Below are positions 37,008 through 45,578 of a stretch of 64,000 bases of DNA, piece after piece. The number at the start of each line of letters is the position of its first letter. Position 1 is the stretch's first letter. The DNA comes from Skermanella rosea (GTDB lineage: Bacteria; Pseudomonadota; Alphaproteobacteria; Azospirillales; Azospirillaceae). The DNA lies in NCBI RefSeq assembly GCF_016806835.2, contig NZ_CP086111.1, positions 4,395,471 through 4,459,470 on the forward strand. Reading direction: 5' to 3'. The notes under the pieces were generated by a model, which saw only the letters and a program-made list of their open reading frames with translations, did no database searches and was not told the DNA's origin. The position numbers and the translations under genes were made by a program.

Positions 37008-38876
37008 GTGGCTGAGACATACGACATCGTCATCATCGGCAGCGGCGCCGGCGGCGCGCCGATCGCGGCGGAACTGGCGGCCCTGCAAGGCCGGGCCCTG
37101 CGCATCCTGGTCCTCGAGAAGGGCCCGAAGCTCCGGACGCAGGAGGACAATCCGGCCGGCGGCTTCAGCGACTTCAAGCGGGACGAACTGCTCAACGCCG
37201 GGCCGGAGAAGCGCATCAACTGGGGCGGCGTCGGCAACACGAACCGTCCTTTCTATTCCAGCCACATCGAGCCCGACCTGAACGACGAGCCGCACCTGTG
37301 GTCCGGGCATGACGAGCAGGACCCCCGCGTCACGGTCGAGGGCTATACCGCCCAGGTCGTCGGCGGCGGGACCCAGCTCTACGGCGCCGTTTCCCTTCGT
37401 TTCCCGGAGCGGGACTTCAAGCTGGCCTCGGCCGACCGTCCCGCCGGGCTGCCGAACGATCCCTACGCCGATCCCGACGTGGACATCCGGGACTGGCCCA
37501 TCGGCTACGACGACCTGCTGCCCTATTACGAGAAGGCGGAGACGCTGGTCGGCATCAACGGAACTGTCACCGACGTGCAGACCGGCGCGCAAGCCCAGGA
37601 GAAGAAGTTTCCGAAGAACTGCTACCAGACGCCGGTCGCTCCGAACCCGATCAGCGACTTGGCCCTGAGCGGGATGAAGAGCATCGGCGCCCAGGTCTAC
37701 CGCACGCCGCTGGCCGTCATCACCGAGGCCCACGCCCCCAGCGGACGGCCGACGCCGGGCTGGGTCAAGACGGGCTATGTCAACCGCTACGGCGACCCCT
37801 TGGGCTACAAGTCGAACACCTGGGTCTCCCTGCTTCGCCCCGCCATGCGGACGCATCCCGGCCGGATCGACCTGCGGGCCAACTGCACCGTCACCCACCT
37901 GGAGGCGAGCGGCAAGCGCATCTCCAAGGTCCATTACCGCGACGCCAGCGGGTTCCCGAAAAGCGTCGAGGGGAAGATCGTTGTGGTCGCCTGCTCTGCG
38001 ATCGAGTCCGTGCGGCTGCTGATGCTGTCGGCGGAAGAAGACCCCACCGGACTGGGCAAGCTCCTGCGCCACGACGAGGACGGCACTCCCCTCGGCCGGT
38101 ATTTCCTGACCCACTGCTTCGGCGGCGCGGAGGTCAGCATCCCGGACGGCAGGCGGTTCGACAAGACGCAGTCCCTGGACAGCGACTACGCCACGGACTG
38201 GACGAGCCGGCTCGACTTCCTGCGCGACAAGAACCTGTGGGCCGGCGCCGCCATCTACAACAACACGTCCGACCAGTCCCTGCCCGTCACCCTGGCGCGG
38301 ACGGACGGAGCCAACGACCTGGATACCTGGTGGCAGGGCTTCGACAACGACCCCGCCAAGACCGGCGAGGGCATCCTCGACTGGATGAACGCCGATTTCG
38401 GCACCCGGCTGAGCGTCAGCTTCATGGCCAACCAGGTCCCCTGGCGGAAGAACCGCATCCGGCTGAGCGACGTGCGCGACAAGTGGAACCGCAAGAGCGC
38501 CTGGGTCGTCAAGGACTGGCACCCCCATGACGGCCACGTCATGGACACCCTGGCCCGCGTGTGCGAGGACATCCTCTTGGCGGGCATTCCCGGAACCATG
38601 CGGGAGGGCCAGAATATCCCGTGGAACAGAGGCGTCATCGGCGAAGGCAGCGTCTACGGCCAGGGCGTCCGCATCGCGAACCACATCCTGGGCGGGGCGC
38701 GCTTCGGCACCGACCGCGCGACGTCGGTTCTGGATCCCGACTGCCGCGTCTGGGACATCGACAATCTCTACGTCACCGACGGCTGCTTCATGCCGACGTC
38801 GGGCGGCGGCAACCCGACGCTGACGATCCAGGCGAATTCGTTCCGCGTCGCCGACATTCTCAAGCAGGTGATCTAA
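37008..38876 (+). CDS. GMC-family FAD oxidoreductase, large subunit
   Basis: The 622-residue flavoprotein has an N-terminal FAD motif (IVIIGSGAGGAPIAAEL, residues 7-23), QVVGGGTQLYGAVSLRFP, an NAG-like internal region (VVACSAIESVRLLML) and the C-terminal GMC signature (NLYVTDGCFMPTSGGGNPTLTIQAN). It is closest in style to the dehydrogenase branch that pairs with a subunit-3 protein, here the upstream gene. GTG 37008 follows AGGAGG. No signal peptide and no cytochrome c subunit gene is present, so the complex looks cytosolic with an unknown electron acceptor. The substrate is probably a sugar alcohol or a glucan-derived alcohol, by inference from neighbours. Confidence 0.88.
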   Translation: MAETYDIVIIGSGAGGAPIAAELAALQGRALRILVLEKGPKLRTQEDNPAGGFSDFKRDELLNAGPEKRINWGGVGNTNRPFYSSHIEPDLNDEPHLWSGHDEQDPRVTVEGYTAQVVGGGTQLYGAVSLRFPERDFKLASADRPAGLPNDPYADPDVDIRDWPIGYDDLLPYYEKAETLVGINGTVTDVQTGAQAQEKKFPKNCYQTPVAPNPISDLALSGMKSIGAQVYRTPLAVITEAHAPSGRPTPGWVKTGYVNRYGDPLGYKSNTWVSLLRPAMRTHPGRIDLRANCTVTHLEASGKRISKVHYRDASGFPKSVEGKIVVVACSAIESVRLLMLSAEEDPTGLGKLLRHDEDGTPLGRYFLTHCFGGAEVSIPDGRRFDKTQSLDSDYATDWTSRLDFLRDKNLWAGAAIYNNTSDQSLPVTLARTDGANDLDTWWQGFDNDPAKTGEGILDWMNADFGTRLSVSFMANQVPWRKNRIRLSDVRDKWNRKSAWVVKDWHPHDGHVMDTLARVCEDILLAGIPGTMREGQNIPWNRGVIGEGSVYGQGVRIANHILGGARFGTDRATSVLDPDCRVWDIDNLYVTDGCFMPTSGGGNPTLTIQANSFRVADILKQVI

Positions 38877-38899
38877 CCAGGACGGATCGAGGAACGGCC

Positions 38900-40078
38900 A
38901 TGGATTTCCGGTTCCAGAAAATCTTCAACGACCCGAGCGCAAGCGTCTTCCAGGTCGTGTTCTTCCCCGACCGCATCTACCACGACCAGTACCTCAACGC
39001 GACGCGGTCCGAACGCTACCGCTACAATGTGCAGGAGGTCCGCACCAAGGCGGACATCACCGTCCTGAAGGGCGAGGTCTACAAGGACTCGGTCCTGTAC
39101 ACCAACTTCCTGCGGGTCGAGTACCGCTCGGCCCGGCTGGTCGAGGCGATGCGGGTGAAGAACCGCCTGGGCGGATCGGCGGTCCGGGCGCGCATCCGCC
39201 TGTGGCTCGACGATGAGCAGCGCGACCTGAGCCAGGCCCAGTTCCTGAACCAGGACGATCCGGTCATCCGGCTCTATTACTGCCCCTGGGTCGACGCCTA
39301 CCAGGTCGAGCTTTGGAACACGCTGGAACCCGGCGAGGGCGACCATCACGACATCGAGGTGCTGACCCAGATGGGCCGCAACGGCGCCATCACCAAGATC
39401 CCCAAGCTGTCGGCCAGGATGGCGGACATGAAGCTGATCCGCGAGGTGGACCTGGAGTTCCTGGAGGACGACGTCACCGAGACCTCCGGCTATTTCCTGC
39501 CCGACACCGAGGTGGCGAAGGACAATTTCTATTTCCGCAATCTCCAGGTCCCGAACACGAACGACCCCAGCAGCGACGGCAACACGATTCAGAAAGGGAC
39601 CTACACCCTGAACTTCCGCCGGGGCTTCTTCATCCCGGACGTCAAGAAGGTGGCGCCGGTCCGCTACCGCAACGCCATGATGCTTCCCGGCAACCCGGAC
39701 GCCAGGGATGACAACATCCTGGAGATGCGCTGGCTGCTCCAGGACGAGTTCTCCTCCTCCATGGTCTTCTTCCACGAGGTGGCGGTGCCGCCCGGGGTGG
39801 TGGAAGGCACGCACCAGCATATCGGCAGCGAGGAGCTCTACTTCGTGTACGAAGGCGAAGGCATCGCCTACATGGGCGCCGCCGACCATCCCGATCTGCC
39901 GGACACCCACCCGGTCGAGGACCGCCACGTGTTCGGGCTCGATCCCAAGCAGGTGCGGCCGCTCGACGTGAAGGCGGGCTCCGTCATTTTCACCAAGAGC
40001 GGCGGCGTCCACGGCATCCGGAATACCCACGCGACCCAGACCCTGCGGTTCGTCGCATTCCTCTACCAGAGCGCCTGA
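38900..40078 (+). CDS. Cupin-domain protein with unusual N-terminal domain (I)
   Basis: The 392-residue protein has a C-terminal cupin barrel with metal ligands in EGTHQHIGSEELYFVYEG and a late His in SGGVHGIRN. The N-terminal 260 residues are unlike any domain I recognise but share a pattern with the next gene: an IR-x-W strand, then Y-P-x-x-D-x-Y-x-x-E-x-W. GAGGAAC precedes ATG 38900. The gene follows the GMC flavoprotein by 23 bp. It could be an epimerase, isomerase or dioxygenase acting on the oxidised product. Confidence 0.72.
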   Translation: MDFRFQKIFNDPSASVFQVVFFPDRIYHDQYLNATRSERYRYNVQEVRTKADITVLKGEVYKDSVLYTNFLRVEYRSARLVEAMRVKNRLGGSAVRARIRLWLDDEQRDLSQAQFLNQDDPVIRLYYCPWVDAYQVELWNTLEPGEGDHHDIEVLTQMGRNGAITKIPKLSARMADMKLIREVDLEFLEDDVTETSGYFLPDTEVAKDNFYFRNLQVPNTNDPSSDGNTIQKGTYTLNFRRGFFIPDVKKVAPVRYRNAMMLPGNPDARDDNILEMRWLLQDEFSSSMVFFHEVAVPPGVVEGTHQHIGSEELYFVYEGEGIAYMGAADHPDLPDTHPVEDRHVFGLDPKQVRPLDVKAGSVIFTKSGGVHGIRNTHATQTLRFVAFLYQSA

Positions 40079-40112
40079 ACAAGAGCCCCCGACCCGGCAC
40101 AGGATGACGTCC

Positions 40113-41483
40113 ATGCAGATCTTCGAAGCCGAAATCCGGAACAACATCGCGGTTTCCCCGGGACAGGGTCCCGACTACCAGGAGCGGAACCCGATCCTGA
40201 GGATGATGGAGGTCTGGGCGAAGGCGGAACTGGCGGCCGACCGCGAGCATTACGACGCCGGCAGCCTCGACTTCCTGTTCCCCTTCAAGGATCTGGCGCT
40301 CTACGGCCCCAGGCCGCCGAACTCGGGCGTGCTCGACCCGCGGAGCCAAGACGAGAAGCAGGATTTCCAGAAGCAGAACGTCGCCGACTTCAATCTGGAG
40401 GATTGCTGGCTCGCCCGGGGCTATGCCAGCGCCGATCCCTGGGAGGGCAGCTTCCTCAAGCTCTCCTATTCGGCCAGCCCCTTCACCCGGCTCGCCACCA
40501 AGGCGGCAGAGGCGGGTTCGCCGCTGAAATCGACCATCCGCGCCTGGATCAAGGTCGGCGGCAACGCCACCTCCTTCCCCATCCTGGTGCCCTACAATCC
40601 GCGCACCGACCGCTACGAGATCGAGATCTGGGCCTATCCGGGCCGCGACCTGTCCGGCCGGCTGGGCGACAAGGGCCGCGCGGCCCTCGAGACCGGGGCG
40701 ATCGTCGCCGACGCCTCCCTCGTCCGCGGCGAGCGCTCGGCCTTCCACGGGCCTGCCGTCAGCGGGGAGCGCGACCAGGCGAACCGGGCGATCGCCCAAA
40801 CCAACGATCCCGCCCCGGTCGACATGATACAGCGCGCCACCGACCACACCCTGCATCCGGTGCTCCCGGTGACGGTGGAGGTCGCCTGGGCGAACGACTC
40901 CCTCCAGGTCTGGGACAACAATGGCGGCGGCAACTATACCTACAAGTTCAACATGCTGTTTCGCGGGTGGCGGAACTACCTGCAGGTCGGGCAGAGCCGG
41001 CATCCCCACGGCGGCGTCGGCTTCCTGGAATACCGCAACCTGCTGTCGAACTATTTCTCGCTGGAGGACAGGCGCAGATCGGTGCTGGGCAACCGCTGGG
41101 AGCCCGAGTTGGGCCGCGAGCTGAACTCCTGGAACTTCGGCGCCGAGGCCTGGAACGGCCAGCAGGCCGCGGGACCCAAGCCCGCCGGCCCGAAGCTGGA
41201 GCGCTTCATGGCCGTCGATTACATGGACCTGCACCTGCTCAACAGCCGCTGCGGCATCGGCATCCACCGTCACCGCGACAATCAGGAGGTGTTCCTGCTG
41301 ATGGAAGGCAGCGCTCTGATGCTGGTGGGCGACTGGTGCAAGTTCCCCGACCGGGAGCGCGCGTTCGAGCTGCGCCAGATGGAGGCGGGCGACCTTGCCG
41401 TCTGCAAGACCGGCCAACTGCACGCCCTGTACAACCATACGGACGAGCAGATCAAGCTGTTCATGTTCGGGGGGTACGACTGA
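40113..41483 (+). CDS. Cupin-domain protein with unusual N-terminal domain (II)
   Basis: The 456-residue protein is a distant paralogue of the preceding gene. Its N-terminal half includes STIRAWIKVGG and YNPRTDRYEIEIWAYP. The C-terminal cupin barrel has CGIGIHRHRDNQEVFLLMEG as metal site and TGQLHALYN carrying the last His. ATG 40113 is preferred over ATG 40104, because AGGA sits at proper spacing only for the former. Two cupins in a row suggest a heteromer or two successive steps. Confidence 0.72.
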   Translation: MQIFEAEIRNNIAVSPGQGPDYQERNPILRMMEVWAKAELAADREHYDAGSLDFLFPFKDLALYGPRPPNSGVLDPRSQDEKQDFQKQNVADFNLEDCWLARGYASADPWEGSFLKLSYSASPFTRLATKAAEAGSPLKSTIRAWIKVGGNATSFPILVPYNPRTDRYEIEIWAYPGRDLSGRLGDKGRAALETGAIVADASLVRGERSAFHGPAVSGERDQANRAIAQTNDPAPVDMIQRATDHTLHPVLPVTVEVAWANDSLQVWDNNGGGNYTYKFNMLFRGWRNYLQVGQSRHPHGGVGFLEYRNLLSNYFSLEDRRRSVLGNRWEPELGRELNSWNFGAEAWNGQQAAGPKPAGPKLERFMAVDYMDLHLLNSRCGIGIHRHRDNQEVFLLMEGSALMLVGDWCKFPDRERAFELRQMEAGDLAVCKTGQLHALYNHTDEQIKLFMFGGYD

Positions 41484-41487
41484 TCCG

Positions 41488-43422
41488 ATGCCCGCATCCC
41501 AGCAACACATCACGCCGGCGACGCCCATGGGGGCGAACCTGGTCCAGGACGGCGCCACGTTCCGCGTCTGGGCGCCGCGCGCGAGGATGGTCCATGTCTG
41601 CGGCGACTTCAACGGCTGGGTCCGGGACGACTCCTCCCTCCTGGTCAGGCAGGGCGACGGCCGCTGGACCGGGTTCGTGCCGAACGCGCGGGACGGCGAC
41701 AAGTACAAATTCTACGTCACCGGCGACGGCACCGAAGGTTTCAAGCGGGATCCCTACGCCCGGGAGCTGACGGTCGCCTGGCCCAACCCCGACTGCATCC
41801 TCCGCTCGGCCGGCAGCTTCCCCTGGCAGGACTGGAGCTGGCGCACGCCGGATTTCCGCGACCTGATCATCTACCAGCTCCATGTCGGGACCTGGTACGG
41901 CCCCGACCGACCGAACCGGGTCGCGAAGTTCCTCGACGTCCTGGACCGGATCGAATATCTGGCCGACCTGGGCATCAACGCGATCGAGCCGCTGCCGATC
42001 GTCGAATACAGCACCTCGCGCAGCATGGGCTACAACGGCTCAGACCTGTTCTCGCCCGAGATGGACTATCAGGTCGGGGATGCCGAGCTGGACCGGTATC
42101 TCGCCTTGGCGAACCGGCTTCTCGCCCAGAAGGGCAAGGCGCCGCTGACCCGCGCCGTGCTCGCGGTCGGAATCAACCAGTTCAAGGCGCTGGTCGATAT
42201 CTGCCACCATTACGGCATCGCGGTCCTGCTCGACGTGGTCTACAACCATGCCTCGGGCGACGTCAGGTCCCAGCCGGAATCGATCTATTTCTTCGACCGC
42301 GCCGCCGGCACGGACCCCAACGACAGCCTCTACTTCACGGAGCAGGACCATACCGGCCCGGTCTTCGCCTTCTGGAAAGGCGACGTGCGCCAGTTCCTGA
42401 TCGACAATGCCCGGTTCTTCCTGGACGAATACCATGTGGACGGCTTCCGCTACGACCAGGTGACCGTGATCGACCGCCAGAACGCCGGCTCCGGCTGGCT
42501 GTTCTGCCAGCACCTGAACGAAACGCTCACCCATCAGGACCCTTCCGCCATCAACATCGCGGAATATTGGGGGCCGGACCCCTCGGTCGTCCGCCCGCAG
42601 GACCAGGGCGGCGCCGGATTCCATGCCAACTGGCACGACGGGCTGCGCACCGCGATCCGCGGCGTCATCCAGCAGGCGGCAGGCGGCCGGGATGCCTTCG
42701 TGGACTGGCAGCCGGTCGTGGACCAGCTCCGCGCCCCCGGTTTCCGGGACGCCTGGCGCGCCGTCCAGTACATCGAGAGCCACGACGAGGTTTACCGCGA
42801 CCGCAACGCCCGAATCCCTTCCCTCGCCGTCGGCGGCAGCCGGCAGACCCGCACCTGGTATGCGACCAGCCGGTCACGGGTGGCGACCGGCCTCGTCCTG
42901 ACCGCCCCCGGCATCCCCATGCTCTTCATGGGCCAGGAGTTCTACGAGGACAAGCGCTGGGCCGACGACCCGCCGAACCACCGCGACGCGCTTCTCTTCT
43001 GGGACGGCCTGGGCACCGACAGGACCATGATCGACTTCCACCGGTTCACCCGCGAACTGGCCTGGCTGCGCCGCAAGCATCCCGCCCTGAGGGGCGAAGG
43101 GGTCCGCACCGTCTCCATGGAGAACGGCCCCCGCGTGCTGGTCTTCCAGCGATGGGTGGAGGGCGTCGGCCGCGACGTGATGGTGGTGGCGAGCCTGAAC
43201 GAGGCGACCCTGTACGGCTACCGGATCCCGATGCCGGCCCCCGGCCGGTGGTTCGAGGTCTTCAACAGCGACCTCTACGAAACCTGGGTGAACCCGAACG
43301 CGGCCGGCAACGGCGGATCGGTCCTGGCCGACGGCCCCGGCCTGAACGGCCTGCCCTGGTCGGCCGCCATCACGGTCCCGGCCAACGCCTTCCTCGTATT
43401 CGCCCGCGACCAGGGGGATTGA
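41488..43422 (+). CDS. GH13 alpha-glucan branching-type enzyme (CBM48 + GH13)
   Basis: The 644-residue enzyme opens with a CBM48 module (FRVWAPRARMVHVCGDFNGW, residues 25-44). A GH13 barrel follows: region I DVVYNHA, region II DGFRYD with the nucleophile Asp, region III NIAEYWG with the acid/base Glu, and region IV ESHDE. The overall order resembles GlgB or trehalohydrolase-type enzymes, though the glgB/treZ subfamily cannot be fixed by eye. It ends the five-gene operon and has only 4 bp between the previous stop and its ATG. It would act on an alpha-glucan or its oxidised derivative. Confidence 0.88.
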   Translation: MPASQQHITPATPMGANLVQDGATFRVWAPRARMVHVCGDFNGWVRDDSSLLVRQGDGRWTGFVPNARDGDKYKFYVTGDGTEGFKRDPYARELTVAWPNPDCILRSAGSFPWQDWSWRTPDFRDLIIYQLHVGTWYGPDRPNRVAKFLDVLDRIEYLADLGINAIEPLPIVEYSTSRSMGYNGSDLFSPEMDYQVGDAELDRYLALANRLLAQKGKAPLTRAVLAVGINQFKALVDICHHYGIAVLLDVVYNHASGDVRSQPESIYFFDRAAGTDPNDSLYFTEQDHTGPVFAFWKGDVRQFLIDNARFFLDEYHVDGFRYDQVTVIDRQNAGSGWLFCQHLNETLTHQDPSAINIAEYWGPDPSVVRPQDQGGAGFHANWHDGLRTAIRGVIQQAAGGRDAFVDWQPVVDQLRAPGFRDAWRAVQYIESHDEVYRDRNARIPSLAVGGSRQTRTWYATSRSRVATGLVLTAPGIPMLFMGQEFYEDKRWADDPPNHRDALLFWDGLGTDRTMIDFHRFTRELAWLRRKHPALRGEGVRTVSMENGPRVLVFQRWVEGVGRDVMVVASLNEATLYGYRIPMPAPGRWFEVFNSDLYETWVNPNAAGNGGSVLADGPGLNGLPWSAAITVPANAFLVFARDQGD

Positions 43423-43648
43423 GCTAAGAAAACTCCCCTTTCGACAGGGCGGACTTGGAAGTACAAAACATGGTAGCAACACCCCTTTTCTTCATGACCG
43501 GGCTTGACCCGGTCATCCACGCGCGAATTACATCGCGCCGTCTTGCACATGGATGTACGGATCAAGCTCCACGTAGGTCGGGCAGAGCGAAGCGGCACCC
43601 GACAAAGCCCGACGCACGGGTGTCGGCTGCCGTTTCGCCCTAGCTGAC
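43423..43648. other. Intergenic repeat-rich stretch
   Basis: No gene is seen. The stretch carries a single palindromic unit at 43491-43523 and most of a larger palindrome at 43572-43653. Confidence 0.6.
43491..43523. repeat. REP-like unit, same family as 2411-2500
   Basis: TTCATGACCGGGCTTGACCC and the following GGTCATCCACGCG form a self-palindromic unit (GACCGGG-CTTG-CCCGGTC) closely related to the pair at 2411-2500. Confidence 0.6.
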
Positions 43649-43653
43649 CTACG
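43572..43653. repeat. GTAGGTCGG-family palindromic element
   Basis: The outer arms CGTAGGTC (43572-43579) and GACCTACG (43646-43653) match perfectly. The inner arms GCGAAGCGGCACCCGAC and GTCGGCTGCCGTTTCGC pair with two mismatches. The right edge includes the stop codon of the degraded Rpn copy. Confidence 0.75.
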
Positions 43654-44079
43654 GTTGACCGCCGGATTCCGGGTGGAGTTCAAGGAAGACGTCGCCCGGC
43701 GCGCGGGCATCCATCAGGCGGTACATGTAGTCGTCGAACTGTTCCGCCGTCGCGTCCTCGATCAGGCTCTCCGCGCCGGCCGGCAGGGCGCCGAAGCGGC
43801 GGGTGAGCTGGCGCCGGAGCATCGCGGCCCGGCCCTCATGACCTCGGCTCTTCCCTCCGCGAAGCCTTCGGCGAAGCCTTTGGCGAGCAGTTCCTTTTCC
43901 CACTTCTTGATGCGTTCCGCCAGCATGCCCTGAATCCCCTCCATATCCATCGGCACCGTTGCGGCCTGCGGGCCGCCGAACAGACCCATGACCGCGTGCG
44001 CCACCACCTCGCCGAACGCCAGCCGTAACGTGGCGTGCCCGGGATGGTCGGCAAACCGTTCCTGTTCCCGCCTTGACAT
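43649..44079 (-). pseudogene. Decayed C-terminal copy of an Rpn-family nuclease gene
   Basis: Only the C-terminal 140 residues remain, with no nuclease core. In one frame the text reads DHPGHATLRLAFGEVVAHAV...MLAERIKKWEKELLAKG. Near 43840 the match shifts into another frame and continues as LRRQLTRRFGALPAGAESL...YMYRLMDARAPGDVF to a stop at 43649. Both halves match the intact gene at 44161-45150 closely. This is a partial tandem duplication with a frameshift. Translation from ATG 44079 would give a product that leaves the conserved frame. Confidence 0.75.
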
Positions 44080-44160
44080 TTGGTTCCAGGCGTTGGGCCT
44101 TGGCCCAACGCATCGCAGGACATGAAGTGGGGAGTCGTCCGATTCGGCCGGAGAACCGGG

Positions 44161-45150
44161 TCACTCGCCGGGGCGGAGGAGGCCGGGGAAGACGTCGCTC
44201 GGCGCCTGGGCGTCCATCAGTCGATCCATGTAGGCGTCGTGCTGGTCCGGCGTCGCGGTATCGATCAACCGTTCCACATCCTCCGGCAGAGCCCCGAAGC
44301 GTCGGGTGAACTGGCGCTTGAGCAGGGCGGCCCTGCCCTTGGCCTCGCCCCTGGCCTCGCCTCTGGCTTCGCCCTTTGCGACCAGCTCCTGTTCCCACTT
44401 CTTGATGCGTTCCGCCAGCATGCCCTGAACCTCCTCGATATCCATCGGCACCGTTGCGGCCTGCGGGCCGCCGACCAGCCCCGCGACCGCGTGCGCCACC
44501 ACATCGCCGAACGCCAGCCGCAGCGTCGCGTGGCCCGGATGGTCCTTGAACCAGGCCACCGCCTGGGTGACCAGGCCGGGCAGGTCCTCCGGCCGGTCGC
44601 AGATCTCGATCCGGAACAGCAGCGCCACCAGGCTGTCGTGCCGGGCCAAGTCCTCGGCGCGCAGCCGTCCCTCGTCGATCAGATGATAGCGGACCTGCGG
44701 CTGCCAAGGCCAGAGCGGCGAGTCCTCGGGCAGGGCCACCAGGTCGGCGGTGTCGGCGGGGCAGTCCCAGCGGGCCTCGCCGGCGTAGAGCACGATCGGC
44801 AGCAGCGGCGGCAGCCGGCCGCCCGGGGCGAGGGCGCGCCCGGCGATGATCTGCTGCCAGAGCAGGCCGGAATAGACCTGCACCCGCACCGGCATGAACC
44901 GCTCCGGGGTCGATTGGAACTCCAGCAGCAGGTAGATGTGGACCATCTCGCCGGCCAGCGTCGGCACGCGCCAGATCACGTCGCCCTCGCGCCGGTCGCC
45001 GCGGGCGGCATGGAACTTGGCGTTGACCCGTTCGAGCCGGGTGAAGTCCAGTATGGCGGCGATCCCGGCGGGCAGGAAGCCGCGCACGAGCTGCTCGATC
45101 ATCACCGGGTCGGAGAACAGGCGGTGGTACAGGGAGTCGGAGGCTTGCAT
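44161..45150 (-). CDS. Rpn-family recombination-promoting nuclease (PD-(D/E)XK)
   Basis: The 329-residue protein matches the Rpn/YhgA-like family. LYHRLFSDPVMIEQLVRGFLP opens it. The nuclease core is in DVIWRV...VHIYLLLEFQSTPERFMPVRVQVY (D...ExQ pattern), and the second half is conserved (PIVLYAG, HPGHATLRLAFGD, RFGALPEDVE). The C-terminal part has a Glu/Lys/Ala/Gly stretch (KGEARGEARGEAKG) that is repetitive at DNA level. Family members raise RecA-independent recombination and some act against phage. ATG 45150 was chosen because upstream residues are not family-like; no strong ribosome site was seen. A frameshifted C-terminal copy lies immediately downstream. Confidence 0.85.
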   Translation of the reverse strand: MQASDSLYHRLFSDPVMIEQLVRGFLPAGIAAILDFTRLERVNAKFHAARGDRREGDVIWRVPTLAGEMVHIYLLLEFQSTPERFMPVRVQVYSGLLWQQIIAGRALAPGGRLPPLLPIVLYAGEARWDCPADTADLVALPEDSPLWPWQPQVRYHLIDEGRLRAEDLARHDSLVALLFRIEICDRPEDLPGLVTQAVAWFKDHPGHATLRLAFGDVVAHAVAGLVGGPQAATVPMDIEEVQGMLAERIKKWEQELVAKGEARGEARGEAKGRAALLKRQFTRRFGALPEDVERLIDTATPDQHDAYMDRLMDAQAPSDVFPGLLRPGE

Positions 45151-45578
45151 CGTCGCGTGTGCCCGGAAGGAAGTGCTCGCGCGATCAGCAGCACACTCCC
45201 GCAACCATCGGCAAGGCCCGGCCGGTTGCTGCGACCTTCTGACCCGATGAATTTGCCCCACGGCGCGGTGTGGGAGCGCTGGCTCCGAGGCAATCGGCAT
45301 CGGAGCGCCACATCAACCTGCTTCCGAGCACCCCGGATCAATACAGTTGTTCCCCGACTACCCGGCACAGCATAGTTCTCGGCTTTGGTCTTGGGTGTCC
45401 TGAGCGTGTCTTCCCGGGCAGAAATGCTCGAGCCTTATTGAAACCCGCCGAGGATCGCGTGCTCCTCGTTAATCATCATGCCCGCCCAACCCGACGCCCC
45501 CAGCCAAAAACGTTGCATTCGCGCTTAACGCTGGGTAATGTTCCCTAATTGTTCTCATCCGGCCAAGGCGCTCCAGCC
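45151..45578. other. Intergenic region upstream of Rpn and terminase-like genes
   Basis: This is a 428-bp divergent gap. I found no supported gene, repeat or RNA. It contains the leaders of both flanking genes. Confidence 0.4.
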
